A DNA stretch of 64,000 nucleotides from Paenibacillus flagellatus (GTDB taxonomy: Bacteria; Bacillota; Bacilli; Paenibacillales; NBRC-103111): the NCBI RefSeq assembly GCF_003217775.1, contig NZ_QJVJ01000003.1, positions 1 to 64,000 on the forward strand, given 5' to 3'. Of the stretch, positions 1 through 7,661 are shown piece by piece. Position 1 is the first letter of the stretch, and every line of letters starts with the position of its first letter. The position numbers and the translations under genes are program-made. The notes beneath the pieces were generated by a model. It had not been told where the DNA came from. It saw nothing but the letters and a program-made list of their open reading frames with translations, and did no database searches.

Positions 1-172
1 GTAGCTACGTACGGTCGGGATAAGCGCTGAAAGCATCTAAGCGTGAAGCCCCCCTCAAGATGAGATTTCCCAATTCGTAAGACCCCTGGTAGACGACCAG
101 GTTGATAGGTTCGGGGTGGAAGCGCCGTAAGGCGTGCAGCTGACGAATACTAATCGGTCGAGGGCTTATCCT
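1..172 (+). rRNA. rrl: 23S ribosomal RNA, 3' end (partial)
   Basis: The window opens inside the last ~170 nt of a 23S rRNA gene. The conserved 3'-terminal domain is readable: AAGCATCTAAGCGTGAAGCC near 32-51, GATGAGATTTCCC near 60-72, and AGCTGACGAATACTAATCGG near 138-157. The mature 3' end is placed near 172 by comparison with the usual Bacillus end (CGAGGACTTAACC), so it is accurate to a few nucleotides. The 5' part lies outside the window. Confidence 0.95.
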
Positions 173-390
173 CAAACCCCCCACAAAGTGACGTGATGCT
201 TCGCAGCAGCACCGATTACTTTGCGAGGGGGCCCGGAAGACCCATTCCGGGTAACTCGATCCAGCTTCAAACTCAATTCTTTCGCATCCGGTTTTCAGGG
301 CGCAAGAGGACCCCCAAAGTGACGATTAGCTTCGACGTTAATCCGAATACTTTGCGGGGAGCCCCGATTGAGCCTGTATAATGCAATTCG
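173..390 (+). other. 23S-5S internal transcribed spacer with two related hairpins
   Basis: This spacer contains no tRNA. It holds two similar stem-loops at about 177-231 and 311-359. Both begin with CCCCC...AAAGTGACG, carry GCTTCG in the middle, and close with TACTTTGCG followed by G4-5. A third perfect short hairpin (CCCGGAA / TTCCGGG, six-base loop) sits at 232-251. Such structures in rRNA spacers usually serve processing by RNase III-type enzymes; that role is inferred here. Confidence 0.6.
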
Positions 391-507
391 TTTGGTGATG
401 ATGGCGGAGGGGATCCACGCGTTCCCATCCCGAACACGACCGTTAAGCCCTCCAGCGCCGATGGTACTTGGACCGCAGGGTCCTGGGAGAGTAGGACGTT
501 GCCAAGC
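391..507 (+). rRNA. rrf: 5S ribosomal RNA
   Basis: The sequence starts TTTGGTGATGATGGCGGAGG and ends GGACGTTGCCAAGC, about 117 nt. It has the hallmark internal blocks CCGTTCCCATCCCGAACACG (with small variation), TTAAGCCCTCCAGCGCCGATGG and GAGAGTAGGACG, and its ends pair as expected for helix I. It follows the 23S gene in the same rRNA operon. Confidence 0.96.
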
Positions 508-510
508 GAA

Positions 511-550
511 GCGAAGAACCGCAATTTTCATTGCGGTTCTTCGCTGTTTT
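511..550 (+). terminator. Rho-independent terminator of the rRNA operon
   Basis: A perfect 14-bp stem (GCGAAGAACCGCAA at 511-524 with its complement at 531-544) has a six-base loop and is followed by TGTTTT. It comes directly after the 5S gene. Confidence 0.9.
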
Positions 551-707
551 CGAAAGGAATCGTACGGACAGTGGGGAAGCTAAATCCGTTCAATCACGAA
601 GGCGAAAGAAGAAGCGCACGCCGCCGATCATAACGACGATTTCGAGATTGCACCGCTCGTCGGTCGTTTGGTAAGAAAAAGATGATTTCGGATCAGAAAA
701 CATGGAA

Positions 708-833
708 TTATTTCAAAATGAATGAAAGGTATTCGTAATGGAAGTTGTTCCACGCCGTTCAGTGCTCCATTTTTCGGGAAATAGGAAATAAACGAATATC
801 TTTATTCCAAAATGAAAGAAAGTCGTTTATACT
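708..833 (+). promoter_or_regulatory. Promoter region with duplicated operator-like repeat upstream of the CHR/ROK operon
   Basis: The 295-bp gap 551-845 contains no gene. A 21-bp element of the form TTATTYCAAAATGAAWGAAAG occurs twice, at 708-728 and 802-822, with 19 of 21 bases identical and a 94-bp offset (close to nine helical turns). Each copy contains a small palindrome (TTYCA-AAA-TGAAW). The second copy overlaps the -35 region of a likely promoter whose -10 is TATACT at 828-833. The binder is most simply the ROK-family regulator encoded at 2042; this is inference. Confidence 0.5.
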
Positions 834-860
834 ACAAATAGAGACATGACGAGAGGGACG

Positions 861-1493
861 ATGGGGATGGAGAAGCTCGGAACGCGATGGAGACGGTTAT
901 GGCCGATTTTCTGGACGTTTTGTCGCATCGCTCCGATTACGTTCGGCGGCGGTTATGCGATGATACCGGTGCTCGAGCGCGAAGCGGTACAGAAGCGCCG
1001 GTGGATCGAGCAGGAAGATATAACGGACGTGCTGGCCGTCTCCCAGACGGTTCCCGGGGCGGTCGCGCTGAATGCCGCATCGTTCGTCGGCTTCCGCGTC
1101 GCCGGCGTCGGCGGAGCGATTGCGGCCGTGCTCGGCATGATGCTCCCCACCTTTCTGATTGTCATCGGTTTGGCCGCGTTGCTGCTCGCGTTCCAGGATA
1201 ACGCGAAAGTGGCGGCCGCGCTTCAAGGGATGAAGCCCGCCGTCATCGCCATGATCGTCTACGCGGGTTACCGCATATCCCGAACGTCGATCACCGACAA
1301 ACCGACGGCGGCGATCGCCCTCGTCGGCGCGTTCGTCCTGCTGCAGAAGCTCGTATCCCCGATCGCCGTCATCGTGCTTGGCGCGATCGCGGGCGTTCTG
1401 ATCGGCGGCTGGCGGCACAGGCACGGATACGAGACGAGCCGGCCCCAAACGTATTATACCGACCCCGACTATTTCATCGGAGAAGGAATCTAA
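861..1493 (+). CDS. Short-chain CHR (chromate transporter family) subunit, N-half
   Basis: A membrane protein of about 210 residues of the CHR family, which exports or transports chromate and related oxyanions. The family signature FGGGYAMIPVLERE is near the N terminus, followed by SQTVPGAVALNAASFVG and several hydrophobic helices. Short-chain CHR proteins work as pairs, and the second half follows 19 nt downstream. Starts at 846, 861 and 867 are in frame; the only plausible ribosome site (GAGAGGG, 851-857) favours 861 or 867, and the predicted transcript start near 840 argues against 846. True chromate specificity cannot be judged from sequence. Confidence 0.85.
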   Translation: MGMEKLGTRWRRLWPIFWTFCRIAPITFGGGYAMIPVLEREAVQKRRWIEQEDITDVLAVSQTVPGAVALNAASFVGFRVAGVGGAIAAVLGMMLPTFLIVIGLAALLLAFQDNAKVAAALQGMKPAVIAMIVYAGYRISRTSITDKPTAAIALVGAFVLLQKLVSPIAVIVLGAIAGVLIGGWRHRHGYETSRPQTYYTDPDYFIGEGI

Positions 1494-1512
1494 TGCCGGG
1501 AGGCGTTTCGCC

Positions 1513-2049
1513 ATGCTTTGGGAACTGTTCGCCACGTTTTTGATGATCGGTTTCGTCTCGGTGGGCGGCGGTTACTCGATGATACCGGTAATCGAGCATG
1601 AGGCGATTTCGCGCGGATGGATGAACGCGGAATCGTTTTCTGATATGATTGCGGTAGCGGGTGCATCGCCGGGCCCGATCGCTACGAATACCGCCATTAT
1701 GGTCGGTTACGAAGCGGACGGTTGGCTCGGCGCGGCCGTTTCCGCGATCGCCATGACGCTGCCGTCGCTCTTGATCGTTATCGTCGTAGGCTTGCTGTTC
1801 GCCAAATTCCATCATCATCCGACGGTGGAATCGGCGTTTTACGGCTTGCGGCCGATCGTGGCGGCTCTCATTTTATACGCGGCTTACCGGATGCTGATGA
1901 CGGGAGGCGCCGCGTTCGCGTTCGATTGGAAAACGGCTTGCTTCCTCGCCATATTCGCCGGAGCGTTTCTCGCCCTGATGCGCTATCGCGTCCATCCGTT
2001 GGCGGTGATTGCGGTTTCCGGTCTGGTGGGTGTCGCGTTGTATGCCTAA
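1513..2049 (+). CDS. Short-chain CHR (chromate transporter family) subunit, C-half
   Basis: The second CHR-type membrane subunit, 178 residues. It repeats the family motif as FVSVGGGYSMIPVIEHEA near the N terminus and has a SPGPIATNTAIMVGYEADGW block, then hydrophobic helices to the C terminus. It has a clear ribosome site (GGGAGG) about 8 nt before the ATG. It lies between its partner subunit and the ROK regulator, whose start codon overlaps its stop, so all three genes form one operon. It probably forms a heterodimer with the product of the preceding gene. Confidence 0.85.
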   Translation: MLWELFATFLMIGFVSVGGGYSMIPVIEHEAISRGWMNAESFSDMIAVAGASPGPIATNTAIMVGYEADGWLGAAVSAIAMTLPSLLIVIVVGLLFAKFHHHPTVESAFYGLRPIVAALILYAAYRMLMTGGAAFAFDWKTACFLAIFAGAFLALMRYRVHPLAVIAVSGLVGVALYA

Positions 2050-3244
2050 TTTGGAAGATTGGATCCCGAACCGGAAGGCGAAGCCTATTTTCGCCGAAAT
2101 CCGGCGCAGGGGCGTCGTATCGAAATTCGACCTGCTTGAAATGAGCGGGCTGACGTCCAGCACGCTGACGCGGATGCTCGAAGAGCTGGCCACGTCGGGC
2201 TGGATTGAGGAAAGCGGCTTGGGCGAATCGTCCGGCGGACGAAGACCGCTCTTGTATCGGCTCAAGCACGATCGCGGCTACGTACTCGGGTTGGACGTAT
2301 CGCGCGCGTCGACCCGGCTCGTCCTGTGCGATCTGCAGCTGGAGAAAATCGATTCCGCGTCGTGGCAAATGACGGAACGGATGACGCCCGATCGGCTGCT
2401 GCAAGAGATCGAGGCGGCCGCGAACAAGATGATCGCGAAGCATGGCCTCGATCGGGGACGTCTGCTCGGGATCGGCATCGGAGCCGTCGGACCGGTCGAC
2501 CGGACGAACGGTACGATGCTGAACCCGCTTTATTTTCCCGCAGAGGGATGGAGTCAAGTGCCGATCGGACCGAAGCTCGAGCGAATGCTGGGCGTTCCCG
2601 TTCTGCTTGACAACGGCGCGAATACGGCGCTTCTCGCCGAATATTGGGCCGGCTCTCAGCAATATCGCCACTTGCTCTACGTCCGCGCCGGCGTCGGCCT
2701 CCGTTCCGCGATGATGTCGAACGGCCAGCTTGTGTACGGCGCCGTCGATATGGAAGGCTCGGTCGGGCACATGATCATCCAGACCGACGGACCGCCGCAC
2801 CCGGAACGGCCGCACGTGTTCGGCTGCCTCGAATCGTTCGTTTCGATCCCCGTGCTCGAGAAGCAGGCCGCCGCCAAGCTGAAGCAGGGGAGACGCAGCG
2901 TGCTGACCGACTGGGTCGATCGCCCGGACGACGTCGGCTTCCATCATTTGCTCAAGGCGTTGTCGGCCGACGACCGGCTCGTGACCGAGCTGTTTACGCA
3001 AGCGGCTACTTATTTCGGCATCGGCCTGTCCAATTTGCTTAATATTTTGCATCCCGAGAAGGTCATTTTGGGCGGCCCGCTCATAACGAGCAACGAGCTG
3101 TTTTATCAGATCAGCACGCAGGTCGCTTTGAAAAACACGTTATATTACCCGACGTATCCCGTCACGTTTTCGCGCGGCAAGCTGTCCGACGACGCCCTGG
3201 CCGTCGGAGCGGCGGCGATGGTCGTCGACCGGCTGACGTCGTGA
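2042..3244 (+). CDS. ROK-family transcriptional regulator
   Basis: About 400 residues. An N-terminal winged helix-turn-helix (roughly 8-65, VSKFDLLEMSGLTSSTLTRM) is followed by a ROK kinase-like domain with GLDVSRASTRLVLCDL, GIGAVGPVDR, LDNGANTALLAEYW and EGSVGHMII. The start is placed at ATG 2042, overlapping the upstream stop by 8 nt; an earlier in-frame ATG at 2009 lies deep inside the CHR gene. The zinc-binding CxCGxxGCxE loop typical of ROK proteins is degenerate here (HVFGCLESF), keeping one cysteine. ROK regulators normally sense sugars, so pairing with CHR transporters is unusual. It probably acts on the repeat at 708-822. Confidence 0.85.
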   Translation: MPNLEDWIPNRKAKPIFAEIRRRGVVSKFDLLEMSGLTSSTLTRMLEELATSGWIEESGLGESSGGRRPLLYRLKHDRGYVLGLDVSRASTRLVLCDLQLEKIDSASWQMTERMTPDRLLQEIEAAANKMIAKHGLDRGRLLGIGIGAVGPVDRTNGTMLNPLYFPAEGWSQVPIGPKLERMLGVPVLLDNGANTALLAEYWAGSQQYRHLLYVRAGVGLRSAMMSNGQLVYGAVDMEGSVGHMIIQTDGPPHPERPHVFGCLESFVSIPVLEKQAAAKLKQGRRSVLTDWVDRPDDVGFHHLLKALSADDRLVTELFTQAATYFGIGLSNLLNILHPEKVILGGPLITSNELFYQISTQVALKNTLYYPTYPVTFSRGKLSDDALAVGAAAMVVDRLTS

Positions 3245-3273
3245 AAACGTTTTACGCATGCATTTGTTGTTGC

Positions 3274-3303
3274 TTGACAAGCCTCTTTTGCAAAAGATAA
3301 AAT
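3274..3303 (+). promoter_or_regulatory. Sigma-A promoter of rny
   Basis: A perfect -35 TTGACA (3274-3279) is followed after 18 bp by TAAAAT (3298-3303). The predicted transcript starts near 3310 and carries a leader of about 200 nt with a GCCGCCGAC...GGCGG hairpin before the rny ribosome site. Confidence 0.7.
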
Positions 3304-3510
3304 GGGGTTGTACACGCGTTTTCGCCGGATTTCGCCTTTTTTTCCTTTTATGCAGGATTTCGCCGCCGACGATTACGGCGGAAGTCCGCGGAATGCGTGC
3401 CGTTTTACCGGGCGATAGCCGGGGTTTTCATGAACTGGAAAGTGAATCGGAATAAAAAACCGAATATCCCAAGCTAACCCCTTGGAGGCTTCAACGAGGA
3501 GGTGAACAAG

Positions 3511-5052
3511 ATGGAGCTCTTCATCTGGATCGTGATCGTTCTCGTTGTTGGCGCAATATGCTTTGGGATTGGTTATTTTATCCGCAAGTCCCTCGCCGAG
3601 GCGAAAATTTCCAGCGCCGAAGAAGCTGCCCGTCAGCTGATCGAATCGGCCAAGAAAGAGGCCGACGCGCAGAAGAAGGAAGCGGTGCTGGAAGCGAAGG
3701 ACGAGATTCATAAACTTCGCGCCGAAGCTGAAAAAGACATTCGTGAACGTCGGAATGAAACTCAACGGCAAGAAAGACGATTGTTGCAAAAAGAGGAAAC
3801 GCTGGATAAAAAATTGGAATCTCTGGAGCGTAAAGAAGAGCAGGTCGCCAACAAAGAGAAACGAATCGAAGAAACGCAAGCCCAGATCGATCAGCTGTAC
3901 CGCAGTCAAGTCGCCGAGCTGGAGCGGATTTCGGGGCTGACGATGGACGAAGCGAAGCATATCATTCTGTCCTCCGTCGAGCAGGAAGTTCGCCACGAGA
4001 CGGCGCAAATGATCAAGGACATCGAGAATCAGGCGAAGGAAGAGGCCGAGAAGCGGGCCCGCGAAGTCATTACGCTGGCGATCCAGCGATGCGCAGCGGA
4101 CCATGTGGCCGAGACGACGGTCTCCGTCGTCGCCCTGCCGAACGAAGAGATGAAAGGCCGCATCATCGGCCGCGAGGGCCGGAACATCCGGGCGCTCGAG
4201 ACGTTGACCGGCATCGACCTGATCATCGACGATACGCCGGAGGCGGTCATCCTGTCCGGCTTCGATCCGATTCGCCGGGAAATCGCCCGGACATCGCTCG
4301 AGAAGCTGGTGGCCGACGGCCGGATCCATCCCGCGCGCATCGAAGAGATGGTCGAGAAGTCGCGCAAGGAAGTCGACGAGCGGATTCGCGAGTACGGCGA
4401 GCAGGCGACGTTCGAAACCGGCGTTCACGGATTGCATCCGGACCTGATCAAAATATTGGGCCGGTTGAAGTTCCGGACGAGCTACGGCCAAAACGTGCTC
4501 AAGCACTCGATGGAAGTCGCTTACTTGACGGGACTGATGGCCGGCGAGCTCGGAGAGGACGTCACGTTGGCGAAACGTGCCGGACTGCTTCACGATATCG
4601 GCAAAGCGCTTGACCACGAAGTCGAGGGCTCCCACGTCGAGATCGGCGTCGAAATCGCCAAGAAGTACAAGGAGCATCCGGTCGTCGTCAACTCGATCGC
4701 TTCTCACCACGGCGATTGCGAAGCGACTTCGGTCATCGCCATGCTCGTCGGAGCCGCGGATGCATTGTCCGCCGCAAGGCCGGGCGCGCGTCGCGAAACG
4801 CTGGAGACGTACATCAAACGGCTCGAGAAGCTCGAGGAGATTACCGAATCGTTCGAGGGCGTCGAGAAGTCGTACGCCATCCAGGCGGGCCGCGAAGTAC
4901 GCGTCATGGTGCAGCCGGAGAAAATCGACGATACCGAAGCGTTCCGTTTGGCGCGCGACATTACGAAGAAGATCGAGAGCGAGCTCGACTATCCGGGCCA
5001 CATCAAAGTGACGGTCATCCGGGAAACCCGCGCAGTCGAGTACGCGAAGTAA
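3511..5052 (+). CDS. rny: Ribonuclease Y
   Basis: Membrane-anchored endoribonuclease that initiates bulk mRNA decay. At 513 residues it is close to the B. subtilis enzyme (520). The order is an N-terminal transmembrane helix (about 2-25), a long charged coiled coil (about 30-200), a KH RNA-binding domain containing [15 protein letters not shown], and an HD phosphohydrolase domain with the catalytic [10 protein letters not shown] and SHHGD motifs. The start is ATG 3511, 8 nt after GAGGAGG; a GTG at 3502 lies inside that ribosome site. The next gene, ymdB, encodes a phosphodiesterase known to influence RNase Y, and ricA downstream belongs to the RNase Y accessory complex of Bacillus. Confidence 0.97.
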   Translation: MELFIWIVIVLVVGAICFGIGYFIRKSLAEAKISSAEEAARQLIESAKKEADAQKKEAVLEAKDEIHKLRAEAEKDIRERRNETQRQERRLLQKEETLDKKLESLERKEEQVANKEKRIEETQAQIDQLYRSQVAELERISGLTMDEAKHIILSSVEQEVRHETAQMIKDIENQAKEEAEKRAREVITLAIQRCAADHVAETTVSVVALPNEEMKGRIIGREGRNIRALETLTGIDLIIDDTPEAVILSGFDPIRREIARTSLEKLVADGRIHPARIEEMVEKSRKEVDERIREYGEQATFETGVHGLHPDLIKILGRLKFRTSYGQNVLKHSMEVAYLTGLMAGELGEDVTLAKRAGLLHDIGKALDHEVEGSHVEIGVEIAKKYKEHPVVVNSIASHHGDCEATSVIAMLVGAADALSAARPGARRETLETYIKRLEKLEEITESFEGVEKSYAIQAGREVRVMVQPEKIDDTEAFRLARDITKKIESELDYPGHIKVTVIRETRAVEYAK

Positions 5053-5081
5053 AGAAACGAATCATACGATCGAACGATTGC

Positions 5082-5119
5082 GAGAAGTGGCCTTCTGTCG
5101 GCCACTTCTCCTTTCTTTT
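5082..5119 (+). terminator. Rho-independent terminator between rny and ymdB
   Basis: A perfect 11-bp stem (GAGAAGTGGCC / GGCCACTTCTC, seven-base loop) is followed by CTTTCTTTT. It ends just before the ymdB ribosome site, so ymdB is either read through or has its own promoter. Confidence 0.85.
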
Positions 5120-5140
5120 GCCAACGAGGAGGAGATTTCC

Positions 5141-5938
5141 ATTCGGATTTTGTTTATCGGCGATATCGTCGGAGGCTCCGGCCGTCGCGCGGTCAAGGCG
5201 ATGCTGCCCGAGCTGAAAAAAAAGTACGACCCCGCCTTCATCGTCGTCAACGGCGAAAATTCGGCCGGCGGACGCGGCATTACGGCGCAGATCGCCAAGG
5301 AGCTGTACGAGCAAGGCGTGCACGGCATTACGATGGGCAACCATACGTGGGACAACAAAGACATCTTCAACTTCATCGACGAGGACGACCGGATGGTCCG
5401 TCCGGCCAACTACCCGCCGGGTACGCCGGGGAACGGCTACGCCGTGTTGAAAAACCGCGACGGCAAGGAGCTGGTCATCGTCAACGTCATGGGCCGCTCG
5501 TTTCTCCCGCCTCTCGACTGTCCGTTTCAGACGATCGATTCGATCCTGGACAAGCTAAAGAAAAAGCATAAGTATGTTTTCGTCGACTTTCACGCCGAGG
5601 CGACGTCCGAGAAAATCGCGATGGGCTGGCATTTGGACGGCAAAGTGTCCGCCGTCGTCGGCACGCATACGCATGTGCAGACGCACGATGAACGGGTGCT
5701 GCCGCAAGGGACCGCCTACGTCACCGACGTCGGCATGACCGGAGCGAGAGACGGCGTGCTCGGCATGGAGCGCGAGGCGGTGCTGCACAAGTTCCGGACA
5801 CAGCTGCCCGTCCGATTTACCGCGGACGAAGGGAAGTGGCAGTTCCACGCGGTCGTCGTCGACGTCGACAACGATACGGGGCTCGCGAAGCGGATCGAAT
5901 TGATCCGGCGATTCGAAACGGAAGCGGTTTTCGAATAG
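5141..5938 (+). CDS. ymdB: Metallophosphoesterase YmdB (TIGR00282 family)
   Basis: A 2',3'-cyclic-nucleotide phosphodiesterase family protein of about 265 residues, with dinuclear-metal motifs FIGDIVG, VNGENSAGGRGI, MGNHTWDN, DFHAEATSEK and VGTHTHVQT. In Bacillus it controls biofilm/motility decisions and RNase Y activity. Family proteins begin MRILFIGD; here the residue aligned with that Met is encoded by ATT at 5141, 8 nt after a perfect GAGGAGG (5126-5132). In-frame alternatives fit worse: TTG 5078 and GTG 5087 lie in the upstream terminator, and TTG 5150 is 17 nt from the ribosome site and drops conserved residues. An ATT start is therefore proposed. Confidence 0.93.
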   Translation: MRILFIGDIVGGSGRRAVKAMLPELKKKYDPAFIVVNGENSAGGRGITAQIAKELYEQGVHGITMGNHTWDNKDIFNFIDEDDRMVRPANYPPGTPGNGYAVLKNRDGKELVIVNVMGRSFLPPLDCPFQTIDSILDKLKKKHKYVFVDFHAEATSEKIAMGWHLDGKVSAVVGTHTHVQTHDERVLPQGTAYVTDVGMTGARDGVLGMEREAVLHKFRTQLPVRFTADEGKWQFHAVVVDVDNDTGLAKRIELIRRFETEAVFE

Positions 5939-6049
5939 ATGGCGTGGAACGGTGCTTGATGGGTCGATAAGCCGATTCCTACTGAAATTGCCAAATTGCG
6001 CGAATTGACAGAAACTTTCGAAATATTGTGCGGGGCAGGCCTCCGGGAA

Positions 6050-6079
6050 GAAGGAATTATTTGCGGCATGCGCGAATAG
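6050..6079 (+). promoter_or_regulatory. Sigma-H-like promoter of spoVS
   Basis: A -35-like GAAGGAATT (6050-6058; consensus RnAGGAwww) is followed after 12 bp by CGCGAATAG (6071-6079; consensus RnnGAATww). B. subtilis spoVS is known to be transcribed by sigma-H, so both sequence and context agree. Confidence 0.65.
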
Positions 6080-6122
6080 GGTAGTAGTGGAATTCATCCA
6101 TCATTCCCGAGGAGGTCTTGCC

Positions 6123-6383
6123 ATGGAAGTATTAAAAGTTTCAGCAAAGTCCAATCCAAACTCCGTAGCTGGTGCATTGGCCGGCGTTTTGCGCGAACGC
6201 GGGGCGGCCGAGCTGCAAGCCATTGGCGCAGGTGCACTGAATCAAGCTATCAAAGCAGTAGCGATCGCACGAGGATTCGTAGCACCGAGCGGGGTCGACC
6301 TGATCTGCATTCCGGCGTTTACGGACATCGTCATCGACGGTGAAGATCGTACGGCCATCAAGCTGATCGTGGAACCTCGGTAA
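6123..6383 (+). CDS. spoVS: Stage V sporulation protein S
   Basis: An 86-residue Alba-like protein required for spore coat assembly and late sporulation in Bacillus. The sequence starts MEVLKVSAKSNPNSVAGALA and contains LQAIGAGALNQAIKAVAIAR and the C-terminal block ICIPAFTDI, matching the highly conserved family over full length. A perfect GAGGAGGT ribosome site precedes ATG 6123. It follows ymdB as in Bacillus, has a sigma-H-like promoter of its own, and is closed by a terminator. Confidence 0.97.
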   Translation: MEVLKVSAKSNPNSVAGALAGVLRERGAAELQAIGAGALNQAIKAVAIARGFVAPSGVDLICIPAFTDIVIDGEDRTAIKLIVEPR

Positions 6384-6419
6384 GGAACGGTTGATTTCCA
6401 TGACTTTACCACCCGGATG

Positions 6420-6446
6420 AAAGCTCCCCGCAAGGAGCTTTTTTTG
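6420..6446 (+). terminator. Rho-independent terminator after spoVS
   Basis: A stem AAGCTCC (6421-6427) / GGAGCTT (6434-6440) is followed by a run of seven T residues. Confidence 0.85.
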
Positions 6447-6500
6447 CTGGATTGAACGAATAGAACGAATGAAGGAGAAAATCGGAAGGGAGCGGATCCC

Positions 6501-7451
6501 ATGACCATTATCGATGCGCATTGCGACGTGCTCGGCAAGCTGCTGCTCGAGCCGACGCTCGACTTTGCCGGGAACGACCCGTCGCTCGACGTGACGATGC
6601 CAAAGCTTCGGCAGGCGGGCGTCCTGATGCAGCTGTTCGCCATCTGGATACCGGAGCGGGTGGACGAGCCGGGGTTCAAGCACGTGCTGCATTCGGCCGA
6701 GCTGTTCCGGGACAAGGTCGTCGGACAGGCCGGAATGGCGCTTGTGCGGACGTCGGAAGATTTGACCCGAGCGGCCGCCGGCGGAACGCCGGGCGCGATG
6801 CTGACGATGGAAGGCGCGGACGCGCTCGCCGGCAGCATGGAGCGGCTGCGCGCCGCCTACGACCTCGGCGTGCGCTGCCTGGGGCTGACATGGAACTACG
6901 CGAATTGGGCCGCGGACGGCGTGCTGGAGCCGCGTAACGGGGCGTTGACGTTGAAAGGGCGCCGGCTAGTTGCCGAATGCAATGCGATGGGCATCATAAT
7001 CGATGTATCGCACCTGGCCGAGCGCGGCTTCTGGGAAGTGGCGGAACGGAGCGAGCGGCCGTTCGTCGCGTCGCATTCGAACGTGCTGGAGCTGTGCGGC
7101 CATCCGCGCAATTTGAATCGGGAGCAGATTCGCTGCATTGCGAGCCGCGGCGGCGTCATCGGAATCAACTTTTTTCCGCCGTTTTTGAGGACGGACGGAC
7201 CGGCCGCGATCGACGACGTCGTCCGACATATCGAAACCGCTCTTGAATGGGGCGGAGACCGGGCTGTCGGACTCGGCTCCGATTTCGACGGCATCGGCTC
7301 GAAGGTGGAAGGGCTCGAAGACCCTACCGGCTACGAAAAACTGGCGGAAGCGCTCGCGAAACGGTTGACGGACGAGCAGACCGAGCGCGTCCTGTACCGG
7401 AACTGGTATGAATTTTTTGTGTCGGAGCTGCCGAAAACAGAATGCAACTGA
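6501..7451 (+). CDS. Membrane-dipeptidase-like M19 family peptidase
   Basis: A 316-residue zinc-dependent dipeptidase of the renal dipeptidase family (M19), which cleaves dipeptides including those with a D-residue. Metal and active-site motifs are visible in order: DAHCDVL at the N terminus, a metal-ligand Glu in LTMEGAD, LGLTWNYANW, ISHLAE-like VSHLAERGFW, VASHSN, and VGLGSDFDGI near the C terminus. No signal peptide is present, so it is cytoplasmic. It sits between spoVS and korA, an arrangement known to me from other Paenibacillaceae. GGGAGCGG precedes the ATG. Confidence 0.92.
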   Translation: MTIIDAHCDVLGKLLLEPTLDFAGNDPSLDVTMPKLRQAGVLMQLFAIWIPERVDEPGFKHVLHSAELFRDKVVGQAGMALVRTSEDLTRAAAGGTPGAMLTMEGADALAGSMERLRAAYDLGVRCLGLTWNYANWAADGVLEPRNGALTLKGRRLVAECNAMGIIIDVSHLAERGFWEVAERSERPFVASHSNVLELCGHPRNLNREQIRCIASRGGVIGINFFPPFLRTDGPAAIDDVVRHIETALEWGGDRAVGLGSDFDGIGSKVEGLEDPTGYEKLAEALAKRLTDEQTERVLYRNWYEFFVSELPKTECN

Positions 7452-7454
7452 AAT

Positions 7455-7479
7455 AATCAATCTATTTTGGAGATTGATT
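7455..7479 (+). promoter_or_regulatory. AT-rich perfect inverted repeat upstream of korA
   Basis: AATCAATCT (7455-7463) and AGATTGATT (7471-7479) form a perfect 9-bp inverted repeat with a seven-base spacer, immediately after the dipeptidase stop and about 180 bp before korA. No T-run follows, so an operator is as likely as a terminator. The rest of 7480-7661 shows no gene. Confidence 0.35.
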
Positions 7480-7661
7480 TCGATCTAAAAAAGCTATGTT
7501 TAATTTCTCGCATTTCGCTTGCTTTTTCCTGTCCAAAGGCATAAAATCTTAACGGATGATAAGGAATTGTTAACGGTTTAGCGCTTACAAAATAACCGGG
7601 AAACGCGGAATATACGTTCCGAAAATCGTCTCCAGGTACACAGTTCAAAGGAGTGGACGTT

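Noticed and set aside
173-390. Possible tRNA in the 23S-5S spacer
   Set aside because: No cloverleaf, no GGTTCGANTCC-type T-loop and no acceptor pairing were found; the structures are simple hairpins.
193-583. Short frames across the rRNA spacer and 5S gene
   Set aside because: They overlap the 5S rRNA and its processing hairpins and have no ribosome sites.
3241-3256. cre-like GTGAAAACGTTTTACG at the end of the ROK gene
   Set aside because: Two positions break the consensus (first base and the conserved C), and it covers the ROK stop codon far from a promoter.
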